Of a stretch of DNA of 64,000 nt, positions 17,835 to 28,054 are shown piece by piece (the stretch's first letter is position 1; the number at the start of each line of letters is the position of its first letter). The stretch comes from Corynebacterium ammoniagenes DSM 20306. GTDB lineage: Bacteria > Actinomycetota > Actinomycetes > Mycobacteriales > Mycobacteriaceae. The notes under the pieces were generated by a model. The model did not search any database. It worked only from the letters and a program-made list of their open reading frames with translations, and was not told where the DNA came from. The stretch covers positions 992,001 through 1,056,000 of the forward strand of contig NZ_CP009244.1 in assembly GCF_001941425.1 (NCBI RefSeq). Reading direction: 5' to 3'. A program made the translations under genes and the position numbers.

Positions 17835-18989
17835 ATGAGCTTCGAGACATCCACCGTGGCAGATATTCGCCAAGTCCTTGACACCGCCTACCCGCCGTAT
17901 CTGGCAGAAAAGTGGGATGCCGTGGGATTAATCTGTGGCGATCCCCAAGCACCCGTGCGCAAAGTAGCCTTCGCGCTCGACTGCACCCAGGCTGTGGCAG
18001 AACGAGCCGTGGAAATCGGCGCGGACATGTTGGTCATCCACCACCCGCTATTGCTGCGCGGGGTGGAATCAGTCGCGGCTGATACTCCCAAAGGCAAGGT
18101 CATCCACACTCTTATTCGCGGAGGCGTTGCACTGTTCGCCGCGCACACCAATGCTGATTCCGCGCGTCCTGGAGTCAATGACAAGCTCGCGGAGCTCGTT
18201 GGCATTACTCCAGGTCGACCGATTGTGCCCAAAGCCCCGAAGGTCATTGATAAGTGGGGTGTGCACGTGCCTGTCGATGCGCTTGGAGACGTCAAGGCTG
18301 CAGTCTTTGCCGCCGGCGCCGGCGCGATTGGGGACTATGCAGAATGCGCCTTCCAATGGGAAGGCCAGGGGCAATTTACCCCACAAGAAGGCGCCGACCC
18401 GCACACCGGAACCGTGGGACAGGCCTTTACGGATCGGGAGATGCGCGTGGAATTTGTGGCGCCATCATCGTTGCGCGGGCACATCATCGACAAGCTGCGT
18501 AAAGCGCACCCCTATGAAGAACCTGCCTTTGATGTGGTGGAAATGGCTCCGACTCATGACCTGAATACCGCTTATGGTTTAGGCCGCATTGGGGAATTGG
18601 ACGAGGAGATGACGCTGCAGGAATTTACTCAACAAGTCGCCAATGCCCTTCCTGAAACCGCATGGGGTGTTCGCGCCGCCGGAGACCCTGAACAAAAGGT
18701 CAAGCGCGTCGCGGTATCCTCTGGCGCGGGCGATAGCTTCCTGGACCAGGCACGCGCACTCGGTGTGGATGTATATGTCACCTCTGATCTGCGCCACCAC
18801 CCAGTTGATGAGCACCTGCGCGCCGGGGGACCAGCCGTGATTGATACGGCCCATTGGGCCAGTGAATTCCCGTGGACGCAGCAGGCTTCAGAAGTAGTTG
18901 CCGCGGGGGCTAATGTGGAGTGTGAGATTATTTCCTTGCGAACGGATCCCTGGACCATTTCTGCGCACCCGGTGGAGCGCCCAGAATAA
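17835..18989 (+). CDS. Nif3-like dinuclear metal centre hexameric protein
   Basis: 384-residue member of the Nif3/YbgI (GTP cyclohydrolase 1 type 2-like) family. Seen: the N-terminal VGLICGDP segment, metal ligands in VIHHPLL (about 64–70) and AAHTNADS (about 99–106), an inserted central domain, and the C-terminal VIDTAHWASEF motif with further ligands. These proteins form toroidal hexamers with two metals per subunit; their physiological reaction is unsettled. The next gene, a zinc-ribbon protein, begins about 125 bases downstream, and the same neighbours occur in other actinobacteria. Confidence 0.93.
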   Translation: MSFETSTVADIRQVLDTAYPPYLAEKWDAVGLICGDPQAPVRKVAFALDCTQAVAERAVEIGADMLVIHHPLLLRGVESVAADTPKGKVIHTLIRGGVALFAAHTNADSARPGVNDKLAELVGITPGRPIVPKAPKVIDKWGVHVPVDALGDVKAAVFAAGAGAIGDYAECAFQWEGQGQFTPQEGADPHTGTVGQAFTDREMRVEFVAPSSLRGHIIDKLRKAHPYEEPAFDVVEMAPTHDLNTAYGLGRIGELDEEMTLQEFTQQVANALPETAWGVRAAGDPEQKVKRVAVSSGAGDSFLDQARALGVDVYVTSDLRHHPVDEHLRAGGPAVIDTAHWASEFPWTQQASEVVAAGANVECEIISLRTDPWTISAHPVERPE

Positions 18990-19114
18990 GCCAAGTTTCT
19001 ACGGCTGCAGTTCCTGCTGTTGCCACTGGCGCATGCTTGGTGGCGCGGCGAGGGTGTAGACCAGACAGAATACTGAATATTGAAGATAAAGACTTTTATA
19101 AGGAGACGACATCG

Positions 19115-19840
19115 ATGAAGCTTGAACCGAAAAAACAACAAGTCCTGCTGGAGCTTTCTCGCACCTTGCGGCTGAGCGCCGCGGGAGCACAGGCCCCGGA
19201 GCTGCCCGAAAAGACGGAATTAGAAAAGGCAGAACAAGCTCACAAGCGCGCGCTCGATGCCGCGGCGGCTGCACAAATGGCTGTCGATGATGTCGAAAAT
19301 GACATCCTGCGCATCCAGTCCGATGAGCGCAAGCTGCGCAAGCGCGAGCGCGATGATAAACAGCAGCTGTCGGCAGCCACGGATCCTGATGTGCGTCGTG
19401 AATTAGAACATGACCGCTACGCGGCGAAGTCCCGCATTGCGGATCTGATGAGTGAGCTGCAAGAAGCGCACAATGAAATCCATGCGCTGCGCAATAACCG
19501 TGACGTACACGGTGCGCGTGTCGATGACGCAGCACGCGCCGTAGAAACCGCGCGCCGGGCCTTTGAGGCAGCACAAGAATCAGAGCCGGTGGGTGCCGAA
19601 CGCGATATCGATGCAGAAATCGCCGAGCTGCGCGGGCAGCTCGACGATGAAACGTTGGCGGAATTTGAACGCCAGCGCGCCGAAAATGGCGTCGGCGTCG
19701 AAGAGTTCAAAGCAGGCAAGACCTGCGGCAGCTGCTCGATGGTGCTGCCACCGGCCGAGCGCTCTGCGATTAGCAATGCGCCGAAAAATGAAATGCCACA
19801 GTGTTCTGATTGTGGTTCTTACCTGGTTCGCCCTGTCTAA
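19115..19840 (+). CDS. coiled-coil C4 zinc-ribbon protein
   Basis: 241 residues. I use the ATG at 19115, preceded by AGGAG at 19101, and not an upstream start that adds 26 unlikely residues. Residues about 30–180 are a long charged coiled coil (Lys/Glu/Arg/Ala heptads). The C-terminus has a zinc ribbon with CGSC and, about 30 residues later, CSDCG (zf-RING_7 family). Relatives resemble the flagellar-associated and CT398-like proteins and are proposed to link macromolecular complexes; the exact role is unknown. It sits between Nif3-like and RNase H genes, probably in one transcript. Confidence 0.9.
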   Translation: MKLEPKKQQVLLELSRTLRLSAAGAQAPELPEKTELEKAEQAHKRALDAAAAAQMAVDDVENDILRIQSDERKLRKRERDDKQQLSAATDPDVRRELEHDRYAAKSRIADLMSELQEAHNEIHALRNNRDVHGARVDDAARAVETARRAFEAAQESEPVGAERDIDAEIAELRGQLDDETLAEFERQRAENGVGVEEFKAGKTCGSCSMVLPPAERSAISNAPKNEMPQCSDCGSYLVRPV

Positions 19841-19878
19841 AATGACACGGGCAGGACACCAGGTTTTATAGACATAGG

Positions 19879-21057
19879 ATGAAATTTTTGAAGGTCATTA
19901 TCTATGCCGATGGTGGTTCGCGCGGCAATCCCGGCGTGGCTGGCTCCGGCACGGTTATCTATGCCGCCGATGGGTCCACCATCCTGGATGAAATTGTGTA
20001 CGTGGTGGGCAAAAAGTCCACCAATAACGTCGCCGAGTACCACGGGCTTTTGCGCGGTGTAGAACGCGCCGCCGAGCTAGGGGCGACCGAGGTGGAGTTT
20101 TACATGGACTCCAAGCTCGTGGTCGAACAAATCAATGGCCGCTGGAAAATCAAGCATCCCGATATGCAGCGCCTGGCCGTCGAGGCGAAGAAGATCATCA
20201 ATAAGTTTGAGTCTTTTTCCCTCGACTGGGTCGCGCGTGGCAAAAACTCCGTGGCGGATAAATTATCCAATGACGCTATGGATGCCTGCGCCGCCGGCCA
20301 CCCAGTAGGCATCGTCCGCAGCGAGCAGGCAGAAGAATCTGCCTCAGCCGAGCCGGCTGCAGCAGAACCGGACTCAGCAGCGGTGGATGAGACCGCAGCG
20401 CCGGATCCGCAGGACTGGATGGGTGATCGTGGCGATGTCACGCGCTTTGTGCTGCTGCGCCACGGGCAAACGCAGATGAGCGTGGATAAGAAATATTCCG
20501 GTCATACGGATGTGCAGTTAACGCCACATGGGCAAAAGCAAGCTTTGGCGGCAGCACAGGCGCTGGCTAATCGCGGGCTGTCTTTTGATGTGATTGTGTC
20601 TTCACCGCTGAAACGTTGCCAGCAAACGGCGCAAGCAGCAGCACAAGCACTGGGCATTGACGAGGTAGAAACCGTCGACGAGCTCATTGAGCTGGACTTC
20701 GGCAAGTGGGAAGGTGAATCCTTCGACGCCGTGGGCAAACACGACGGCAAGCGCTTGCAAGAATGGATGGAAGATAGCTCCGTATCCTGCCCCGATGGGG
20801 AGTCCCTGCAGCAATTGCACAAACGCGTACGCGCCGCACGCAAGCAATTACAGCAGCGCTACGCTGGGCAAACCGTCTTGGTGGTCTCACACGTCAATCC
20901 CATTAAGTCGTTTATCCGCCAAGCACTCGACGGCAACGCAGCGGTGTTTGAGAAAGTGTTTTTGGGATTGGCATCGATTAGCGATGTGGAATTTTGGTCC
21001 GATGGATCCCTGCTGCGCTGCGTAAATGATGTTGGACACTTGGGTGCGCTAGAATAA
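19879..21057 (+). CDS. bifunctional RNase HI / histidine phosphatase
   Basis: 392-residue fusion known from mycobacteria and corynebacteria. Residues 1–140 are RNase HI with catalytic Asp11 in YADGGSRGNPG, the Glu in NVAEYHGLL and the Asp in YMDSKLVVEQ; it degrades RNA in RNA–DNA hybrids. An acidic Ala/Glu linker follows. From about residue 190 there is a phosphoglycerate mutase-type domain with LLRHGQT and the later VVSHVNP, similar to CobC-type alpha-ribazole phosphatases. cobT, of the same cofactor pathway, is at 60605. The gene ends 10 bases before rnpB. Confidence 0.95.
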   Translation: MKFLKVIIYADGGSRGNPGVAGSGTVIYAADGSTILDEIVYVVGKKSTNNVAEYHGLLRGVERAAELGATEVEFYMDSKLVVEQINGRWKIKHPDMQRLAVEAKKIINKFESFSLDWVARGKNSVADKLSNDAMDACAAGHPVGIVRSEQAEESASAEPAAAEPDSAAVDETAAPDPQDWMGDRGDVTRFVLLRHGQTQMSVDKKYSGHTDVQLTPHGQKQALAAAQALANRGLSFDVIVSSPLKRCQQTAQAAAQALGIDEVETVDELIELDFGKWEGESFDAVGKHDGKRLQEWMEDSSVSCPDGESLQQLHKRVRAARKQLQQRYAGQTVLVVSHVNPIKSFIRQALDGNAAVFEKVFLGLASISDVEFWSDGSLLRCVNDVGHLGALE

Positions 21058-21067
21058 ACGCTGGAAT

Positions 21068-21474
<407 letters not shown>

Positions 21475-21543
21475 ATTCTTTTTCATTTTCCTTTTTATGC
21501 TTTTGCCGCGCGAAAGCAGAGAAATCTGGAACAATGGGGCGGC

Positions 21544-22944
21544 ATGAGGTTATATGCTGCGCACCTGGACTTTGACTCTATTGCCGAAGAGTTCAACATA
21601 CCCACGGACTTTGATGACGCCGTGACAGAAGCAGCCGCCCAAGCCCGCGATCGGTTTCCTTCCACGCGCACGGATATGCGTGATCTCCCACTGGTAACCA
21701 TTGATCCGCAAGGGTCGATGGATTTGGATCAGGCGGTATTCATCGATAAGCCTTCTGTCGGCGCTGGCTATATTGTCTACTACGCCATCGCGGATGTCGC
21801 AGCCTTTTTAGAACCCGGCGGGGTCATCGAAGAAGAGTCGTTGCGGCGCGGACAAACGATTTATCTTCCCGATGAACCTGCGCGTTTGCACCCAGCCGAG
21901 CTATCCCAGGGCGAGGCTTCTTTGCTTCCCGATGTCGACCGGCCAGCCGTGGTGTGGACTTTCCATCTGGACGCTTCCGGTGAGGTAAATAGTTTCCACG
22001 TTGAGCGGGCGTTGGTGCGCTCGCGTGCGCGACTAGATTATGACCAGGCGCATCAGGATTTGATCAGCGGTGAGCTACATTCCTCGATTGCCTTGCTGCC
22101 GGAGGTGGGCAAATTGCGCCAAGCATCCTCGTTGCGTCGACACGCGATTTCTTTGCGCCTGCCGTCCCAGCGCGTGGTGGAAGGCGACGATGGCCAGTTT
22201 GAACTGGTCATTGAACCTCGCCATGAAATCATGGACTATAACTCGGAGATTTCCCTGCTGACGGGCATGTGCGCTGGCCAGCTCATGGCCGAACACGGCG
22301 TGGGTTTCCTGCGCACACTGCCGGCTGCGACTGAGGAATCTGAGCAGGCATTCCTCCAAGGCGTTGCCGCGCTGGGCTATGAGGTGGGCGAGCAGAGTAT
22401 CTCGGAATTTCTCTTGTCCATTAACGCCGATGACCCGCGCGGCATGGCTGCCATGCGCTTGGCACAAAAGCTGCTGCGCGGTGCGGACTATGTCTGGCTG
22501 GGCGATGACGACGCCGAGATCCATGCGGGCATTGGCGGCTACTATGCCCATGTCACCGCGCCCTTGCGCCGCTTAGTTGACCGTTTCGCCTCCGAGGTGT
22601 GCCTGGCATTATGCGCCGGCGAAGAGATCCCTGCCTGGGTGACAGACAAAGCCGATGAAGTCATTGCGACCATGCGGCGTACCTCGCAGCTAGCCTCCCA
22701 AGTGGATAAGGCCGTGCTCAACTGGGTAGAGGCCAAAGTCCTGCAACCCTGGGTGGGGCATAACTTTGAAGCAATCGTGCTCTCCCGCGATGAGGAGAAA
22801 GATACCGCCTCCGTCTTTGTCGCGGACCCACCCGTGCTTGCCGATGTCATCGGCGCCCCACCCCAGGGCAAAAGCGTGAAGGTCTCGCTCATTACCGCTG
22901 ACCCCGATAAACGCGAGGTTAAATTCGCGTGGCCAGCGGATTAG
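21544..22944 (+). CDS. RNB-domain exoribonuclease (RNase II/R family)
   Basis: 466 residues from the ATG at 21544; the longer frame reaches back into rnpB and is rejected. The RNB catalytic domain shows DPQGSMDLDQAVFI near 57–70 with the metal-binding acids, YYAIADVAAF, and the later HVTAPLRRLVDRF. Such enzymes degrade RNA 3' to 5'. The protein lacks long N-terminal cold-shock and C-terminal S1 regions of classical RNase R, which is normal for the short actinobacterial form. It follows rnpB directly. Confidence 0.92.
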   Translation: MRLYAAHLDFDSIAEEFNIPTDFDDAVTEAAAQARDRFPSTRTDMRDLPLVTIDPQGSMDLDQAVFIDKPSVGAGYIVYYAIADVAAFLEPGGVIEEESLRRGQTIYLPDEPARLHPAELSQGEASLLPDVDRPAVVWTFHLDASGEVNSFHVERALVRSRARLDYDQAHQDLISGELHSSIALLPEVGKLRQASSLRRHAISLRLPSQRVVEGDDGQFELVIEPRHEIMDYNSEISLLTGMCAGQLMAEHGVGFLRTLPAATEESEQAFLQGVAALGYEVGEQSISEFLLSINADDPRGMAAMRLAQKLLRGADYVWLGDDDAEIHAGIGGYYAHVTAPLRRLVDRFASEVCLALCAGEEIPAWVTDKADEVIATMRRTSQLASQVDKAVLNWVEAKVLQPWVGHNFEAIVLSRDEEKDTASVFVADPPVLADVIGAPPQGKSVKVSLITADPDKREVKFAWPAD

Positions 22945-22959
22945 ATAATTTAAGCGGGA

Positions 22960-24243
22960 CTATTCGGACGTGGGCTCGATAGCTGCTTCGGTGCCGTGAT
23001 CAATCGGTACAACGATGAGGCCATCGGCCGCGAAATCGGCTGCGAAGTTTTCTGCGCGCTCGCGGGGGACAAAGGTCAACACGGCATTGGACGTGCCAGC
23101 AGAAGCAGCACGGGCTGACAATGCGCGGCGGGCAAGCGCTAGCTCACTGAGTGCTTCGGCGTTGTCGAGGCCATAGTGGGTGACTAGGTCTTGTTGGGAT
23201 AGCGCTAGGATTCCGCCCAACTCATTCCACGCGCCGGAGCGCAGGGCACGTGCGACCTGATGGGTGCGCTGGGTTTCTGCGTCATAAAATTGCAGCCAGC
23301 CAGAAGCCTCTGCCACGGTTGGCTGACCTGCCGAACCGTGTACCTTGTGCACCGCGTTGAGCCAATCAATCACGCGCTCAGGGGCATCGGGAAGCAAGCG
23401 CAGCGACTCGGCACCAAAAGCGTGGCTGGCATTATCGATGAAGTGCTTGCGGGATTGAATATGCTCGCTTTGATCTGGTGCTTCCGTGCCGTCAGGAAAG
23501 AGAATAAATGCCCGGAAAGTACCAGCCACTGGGGCTGCGGCCTTCGTTACGGAGTTATCTGCGTAGTCAATAATGCTCACCGATCCTGCCTCGGTGCGCA
23601 GCGCCGCGGTATGGCGCGCACGCAGCGACGGCAGCGAGGAGAAGGTATCAACTGCTTGGGTGCACACTTCTGCGATGCGCGCACGCAATGGATGGTCCAA
23701 ATCTGACCCCTCAGGCATCATCGCGAGTGCGACTGCGACATCGGCGGCGGATAGCGCACCCATGCCTGCTTCCAAGGGGATATCGGAGACTAAGGTGACA
23801 TCGGCGCCGGCAGTTTCCCGGGAGAGCAGCTGGCGGTTAATCATGGTCCAAATAACGCCACCAATGCGCGCAGCCCACGAACCTTGCGGTGACGGGGGAG
23901 TAACCGGACGGCCTTGCTCGTCGATGCTTGGTTGCTGCTGCGCGTATCGCTCCGCCAGCTCATCGAGCGTGATGGAATCATCGATCTGCTGCTCGCCATT
24001 GGCAGTGGTGGCTAACACGCGTACCTGGATGGTGCCATCGGTGCGCGGGGATACTGCCGCCGCCGTGCGCAGGTCTGAAATACCCATGACGACGATGCCG
24101 CCGAAGTGATCCGCGTGCTCGCCAGCGATCGACCACGTGCCGGGGGCGCTGGCAACCGCTTGTGCAGGTACTCCTGCGTGTGCGGTATGAGCTTCCCTGA
24201 CACGGGTGGAAGCTGAAGTAGTAGGTGCGGGCCACATCGGCAT
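22960..24243 (-). CDS. galactokinase-like GHMP kinase with altered motifs
   Basis: 427 residues, start supported by AAGGAG nine bases upstream. The order of GHMP/galactokinase motifs is kept but changed: APGTWSIAGEHADHFGG near 34–50 replaces the usual GRVNLIGEHTDYNGG, and the phosphate-binding motif 2 reads PLEAGMGALSAAD in place of PxGxGLSSSA. The catalytic-type Asp region (residues about 175–190) is hard to assign. It may phosphorylate galactose or another sugar, or may have lost kinase activity. It stands alone, convergent with the RNB gene 15 bases away, with no galT or galE nearby. Confidence 0.75.
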   Translation of the reverse strand: MPMWPAPTTSASTRVREAHTAHAGVPAQAVASAPGTWSIAGEHADHFGGIVVMGISDLRTAAAVSPRTDGTIQVRVLATTANGEQQIDDSITLDELAERYAQQQPSIDEQGRPVTPPSPQGSWAARIGGVIWTMINRQLLSRETAGADVTLVSDIPLEAGMGALSAADVAVALAMMPEGSDLDHPLRARIAEVCTQAVDTFSSLPSLRARHTAALRTEAGSVSIIDYADNSVTKAAAPVAGTFRAFILFPDGTEAPDQSEHIQSRKHFIDNASHAFGAESLRLLPDAPERVIDWLNAVHKVHGSAGQPTVAEASGWLQFYDAETQRTHQVARALRSGAWNELGGILALSQQDLVTHYGLDNAEALSELALARRALSARAASAGTSNAVLTFVPRERAENFAADFAADGLIVVPIDHGTEAAIEPTSE

Positions 24244-24402
24244 GCTGATCGGGCTCCTTGCATGGGGGTAAATAATGGATTGGGTCGAGCTAACTACCTT
24301 AATAGTTTAGCGGGCGCGATAAATTCCGCGGCGGTAGTGTGGGAAAGCATAAGCCATAGCAAGGCTTTTTAACGATCGAGAAACTTATTTAAGGAGATGC
24401 TC

Positions 24403-24615
24403 ATGGCCACAGAAGAAAGCCAATGGTACTTTGACCCATCAACCGGTACCGTATCCCAAGGCAAGCAGGCTGGCTGGGAAAACCGCATGGGCCCTTATGA
24501 CTCGGAAGCCGAAGCTCGTGCGGCACTAGAAATCGCCGCTGCCCGCAATAAAGCAGCCGATAACGAAGACGAAAAAGAAGATGATTGGGGCCAGACTCCG
24601 TCGTGGGAGAAATAA
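24403..24615 (+). CDS. small conserved actinobacterial protein (SPOR-like)
   Basis: 70 residues. The AAGGAG at 24391 suits the ATG at 24403, not the one at 24397 that abuts it. The sequence has SQWYFDPSTGTVSQGKQAGW followed by RMGPYDSEAEARAAL, a pattern shared by a widespread actinobacterial family sometimes labelled SPOR-domain-like, then an acidic tail (DNEDEKEDDWGQ). It is cytoplasmic and of unknown function. A strong terminator follows. Confidence 0.8.
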   Translation: MATEESQWYFDPSTGTVSQGKQAGWENRMGPYDSEAEARAALEIAAARNKAADNEDEKEDDWGQTPSWEK

Positions 24616-24635
24616 CCCTTTAATCACTAGACCCA

Positions 24636-24691
24636 CACAAAGTTCCTTTCACTCGCTGCTCATTCTTATGGCAAGTGAAAGGAACTTTGTG
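24636..24691. terminator. strong bidirectional terminator
   Basis: Perfect 18-bp arms CACAAAGTTCCTTTCACT and AGTGAAAGGAACTTTGTG separated by 20 bases, between the small protein gene and the convergent CYTH–CHAD gene. Confidence 0.85.
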
Positions 24692-24710
24692 CTGTGAAGC
24701 GATAGGGAAG

Positions 24711-26609
24711 TTATTTATCCATCTGCTTTTTCAGCGGCTTAAACGCTTCGTTGATGGCTTTCATCGCGCTTTCATAATCTTTCAAGGCTTCCAGCCCAAT
24801 GGCACGCTCGCGCTGGTACAACAAGCCGTAGCCAAAGGTGTCTTCTCCGCGCCGGCGCGCTGAGGTAGCCAAGTGCAGCAGCTTGTCACGTGAGGTAACC
24901 GAATCTTGGAAATCACCGAGGACTGACTGCATCTTCTTGCACGCTGCATAAAGCCCCTTGGTCTTGAGCTTCGTGGCGGACCCAGCGGCCTCGGCGGCAT
25001 AGCGCAACTTCTTCGCAGCCTTGCGCATATCGTGATAGTAATCTTCGCGCTCATGCAGCGTGAGCTTGTCATTATCCCAATTTTTCGTGGCCTTCTTATG
25101 ACGCTTGAGCAACTTCGTATAAGCCTGATGCAGATGCGCTGCTAGCACCTGCTCCATTTCTTTGGAGGCCTTCTTTGCCGCGCGCTTGGCCGCCGCTTTT
25201 TCTTCTTTCTTGCTCTTGCGCGCCGGCTCGGCTTCGTCGGCTTCGTCAGGCTGTTCCGACTTATCCGACTCGTCAGTTCCAGCCGCGTCGGCAGCGTCTT
25301 CCTCTTCTTCCGAGGCTTCAGCTACCTGGTTTGAGGAGGAATCGATATCAGACGTGGTGATTTCAGTGGCCGCGCTTGCATCCGCTTCGCCCTCGGCAGA
25401 TTCGTCTGTATCAACTGCCGCTTCGCCCTCGGCAGCTTCGCCTGCGGCGGGAACCGCTTCGGGGAACTCGCCCTCTGGTGAGCTTACGGGTGGGTTGGCT
25501 AGTAATTCATCGAGAGAATCCAGCAGTTCTAGGTAGCGGTCAGAATTTAATGCGGCGACGACTTTGCGGTGGGCGCGGGCATATTCTTTGCCCATGTCGT
25601 TGGCGATATGGCCACGGGTGGTGTCATCTAAGGTGTCGGAGTCTTCGGCTGCCAATAGAGACTGCCAGCGTTCTTCGACTACTTCGGCATCTCGAGCTAC
25701 GCCGAGAATGCTAGCGAGCAACTTAAGCTCGGCTTCAATGTGTTTAATTTCGGGGCCGCCAATGATGCCATGGAAGGTTTCCATGTGACTGCGCAACTCA
25801 CGGGTGGCTACCCGCATCTGGTGGATTGAATCCCATTCATCGGCGCGTACCTTCGGATCATAGGCCACGAGCTTGTCCCGGTTGGCGGCCAAAGCTTTGA
25901 CCACGGCTGCCGCTGGTGATTTCTTATCCACATCGGCAGTGCGCATCGAGGCCGGCAGGGGAGCGTTTTCAATAGAATCGCCCAGGGCCGAGGCCAGCTT
26001 GGAAGGAGACGCAGAAACGCGTGCGCCAGCCGCAATGAATTGTTGCGTGGCGGAGTGGATGAAATCCGTACCTTCGTCGGTACCGGGCAAATCACCTGCT
26101 AATTCAATTTCCCATTCGCGCCAGGAGGTCTGTTGACCACCGGGTAGTAAGGACCACGCGGTGACGTTATCGTCGCAAAATTCCGCGCGCGGGTTGCCAT
26201 CGGCATCGACTAGGACTTGCTCGGTGCGTTGGTTATCCACCTGGGCAATGGGTTGAACTGGGTGGTTACGGATAATGCTGCGTACATTCGCCAGCAAATG
26301 CTGCGGGACGGTGTATACACCATCGACCGGGTCTTGTAACTCGGCGTGAAGCTCAGTTCGTCCGAGGTCGCTGGGAAGCTTGATATGCCAGCCATCATCA
26401 TGACCGCCGGTGCGCCTGCGCAAGGTCACCTTGGCGCGGGTTAGGCGCAGGTCTTTCGTGTCATAGTAAATGGCGGACAGGGATTCGCTGCGCGTTTCCC
26501 CGATATCTGCCACGCCCGGTAGTTCAGTAATTTCTGGGGCGGGAAGGGATCGCGAGACAGAAAACTTGGCTTCAACTTCCAAAAATGACTGAGCTTGCTG
26601 CGCTGACAT
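24711..26609 (-). CDS. CYTH–CHAD domain protein
   Basis: 632 residues. Residues 1–210 form a CYTH (triphosphate tunnel) domain with the signature EVEAKF and alternating charged strands (TLRRRTGGHDDGWHIKLP). From about 230 there is a CHAD helical domain with conserved His and basic residues (HQMRVATRELRSHM; later YYHDMRKAAKKLRYAAEA). CYTH proteins bind or cleave triphosphates and CHAD domains bind polyphosphate granules, so a polyphosphate-related role is likely. The CHAD domain is split by about 120 residues of acidic Glu/Ala/Ser/Asp low complexity (about 385–480), which is unusual. Confidence 0.92.
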   Translation of the reverse strand: MSAQQAQSFLEVEAKFSVSRSLPAPEITELPGVADIGETRSESLSAIYYDTKDLRLTRAKVTLRRRTGGHDDGWHIKLPSDLGRTELHAELQDPVDGVYTVPQHLLANVRSIIRNHPVQPIAQVDNQRTEQVLVDADGNPRAEFCDDNVTAWSLLPGGQQTSWREWEIELAGDLPGTDEGTDFIHSATQQFIAAGARVSASPSKLASALGDSIENAPLPASMRTADVDKKSPAAAVVKALAANRDKLVAYDPKVRADEWDSIHQMRVATRELRSHMETFHGIIGGPEIKHIEAELKLLASILGVARDAEVVEERWQSLLAAEDSDTLDDTTRGHIANDMGKEYARAHRKVVAALNSDRYLELLDSLDELLANPPVSSPEGEFPEAVPAAGEAAEGEAAVDTDESAEGEADASAATEITTSDIDSSSNQVAEASEEEEDAADAAGTDESDKSEQPDEADEAEPARKSKKEEKAAAKRAAKKASKEMEQVLAAHLHQAYTKLLKRHKKATKNWDNDKLTLHEREDYYHDMRKAAKKLRYAAEAAGSATKLKTKGLYAACKKMQSVLGDFQDSVTSRDKLLHLATSARRRGEDTFGYGLLYQRERAIGLEALKDYESAMKAINEAFKPLKKQMDK

Positions 26610-26771
26610 TAACCCACCTACTACCTAGTTGCATTGTTTTATAAACCTGATTGTTTCCTGCACCAAGCTTACCTTGTCTTATGCCTTCTGGATTGTCTCC
26701 GCAGTGAAAATTGTCACCGCGAGGTCACAGGGATATACGCAGGTAGAAGTCGGCTTCTGCCTGCGCTGGTG

Positions 26772-27884
26772 TTAAGAGGCGAGCTGGTTACGCCCGGTGT
26801 GGATGCCGGATTTATCGCCGCCTAAATGTGAGCGCTCTGCAGCATCGACGCCGTCGATAATGCCGCGCATGTGGTTCATGGATAAATTCATGCTCGATAG
26901 GTTGGGAAAAAGATCATGCAAGGCGTCTTCTGCTTGAGTTTGTCGGCGCGCTAGCGCTGGCAAAGCCCGTGAGGTAATCGCATACGAGCGCTGCTCCGAG
27001 TCGTCATTATCCTGATTCGCGGCAGCGTTAGCAGTGGCTGCATCGTGGGCCTGTGCTGCTGTGACATTGGCGTCGTGGAGTAGTTCTCTGATCTTGGAGG
27101 CATACGCCAGAATGAAGCTGCGGCGATAGGATGCAGTCTCCCCATCCTCGGCAGCTAGCTTGGCGCCGTCGGAATTTTTCATAAACCAGGCGCGTTGGCG
27201 GTTCAGCGAGTGGAATAGGTCAACGATGTGCTCGGCATCATCGCGGGTGGCCATGACGGTGCAAATGCCGAAATCAGACAGCAAGACTGCGGTCCCGCCA
27301 TTTGCATAGGCGACCGAAGATAATAGCGATAATTGGTGCTTGACCCAGGGAGCGGAAATGCGCACGCGCAGCGCGATGACTTCCTCCAATGAATTTTCTA
27401 ACTCTTCCAGCACAGAGTCGATTCGGTATTGCTGGCGTAATTTTTGTGCCTTGGCAATGAGAGCATCTGCTTCGTCTTCGAATTGGGTGGATTCGGCCTT
27501 GGCGAGTAGTCCTTGAATCTTGTCGTGCATCTTCTTTTGCTTCGGGTCTTTAAAATGTGGCTGCACCGTGGAGATCACCTCGGCATCACGTAGAAAAGGC
27601 AGCCGGTAAATCTTGGTCATCCACGAGGTCACGGTGCGCTCAGTAATGGTGCTGGCTAAAGAAAGCTCCATGTCGGTAGGGCGAAAGCTGAGCCAGGCTT
27701 GGCGGATTTTTACCACATCGGTGCGCGCTGGGACTTGTGGCGCGGCCTTTTCTAACACCGCACAGGAGGCGGGGCCTAGAACATGTTTTAAATCCTCTGG
27801 TGTCCAGCCGCGTTGGGCAACGGTGACGATGTCGTGAATTAAGGTGCGGACTAAATACGGGTCGAGGTGATGGAGTCGGTTCAC
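26772..27884 (-). CDS. DUF2786 domain protein
   Basis: 370 residues of unknown function. The DUF2786 signature lies near residues 137–175 (DKIQGLLAKAESTQFEDEAD, then a Gln/Arg-rich helix ending QQYRIDS). It is followed by a mixed alpha/beta region and a C-terminal helix. No membrane or export signal is present. It diverges from glnA2, with 170 bases between the two starts. Confidence 0.88.
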   Translation of the reverse strand: MNRLHHLDPYLVRTLIHDIVTVAQRGWTPEDLKHVLGPASCAVLEKAAPQVPARTDVVKIRQAWLSFRPTDMELSLASTITERTVTSWMTKIYRLPFLRDAEVISTVQPHFKDPKQKKMHDKIQGLLAKAESTQFEDEADALIAKAQKLRQQYRIDSVLEELENSLEEVIALRVRISAPWVKHQLSLLSSVAYANGGTAVLLSDFGICTVMATRDDAEHIVDLFHSLNRQRAWFMKNSDGAKLAAEDGETASYRRSFILAYASKIRELLHDANVTAAQAHDAATANAAANQDNDDSEQRSYAITSRALPALARRQTQAEDALHDLFPNLSSMNLSMNHMRGIIDGVDAAERSHLGGDKSGIHTGRNQLAS

Positions 27885-28054
27885 AGCTATATTCCTTGTC
27901 TAATTTTTAAAAACCTAGGTGGTTACTAGCTATTTAGACTGCCGGGAAGCCATAAAGGTTCACGGTTGTTGCCGTGGCGTGGTGGCGCTGGCGGTTGGGT
28001 CAACACGAGGGTTTCCCACAACTTGGATGGGTAGTTTCTACTAAGGTCAAAACC

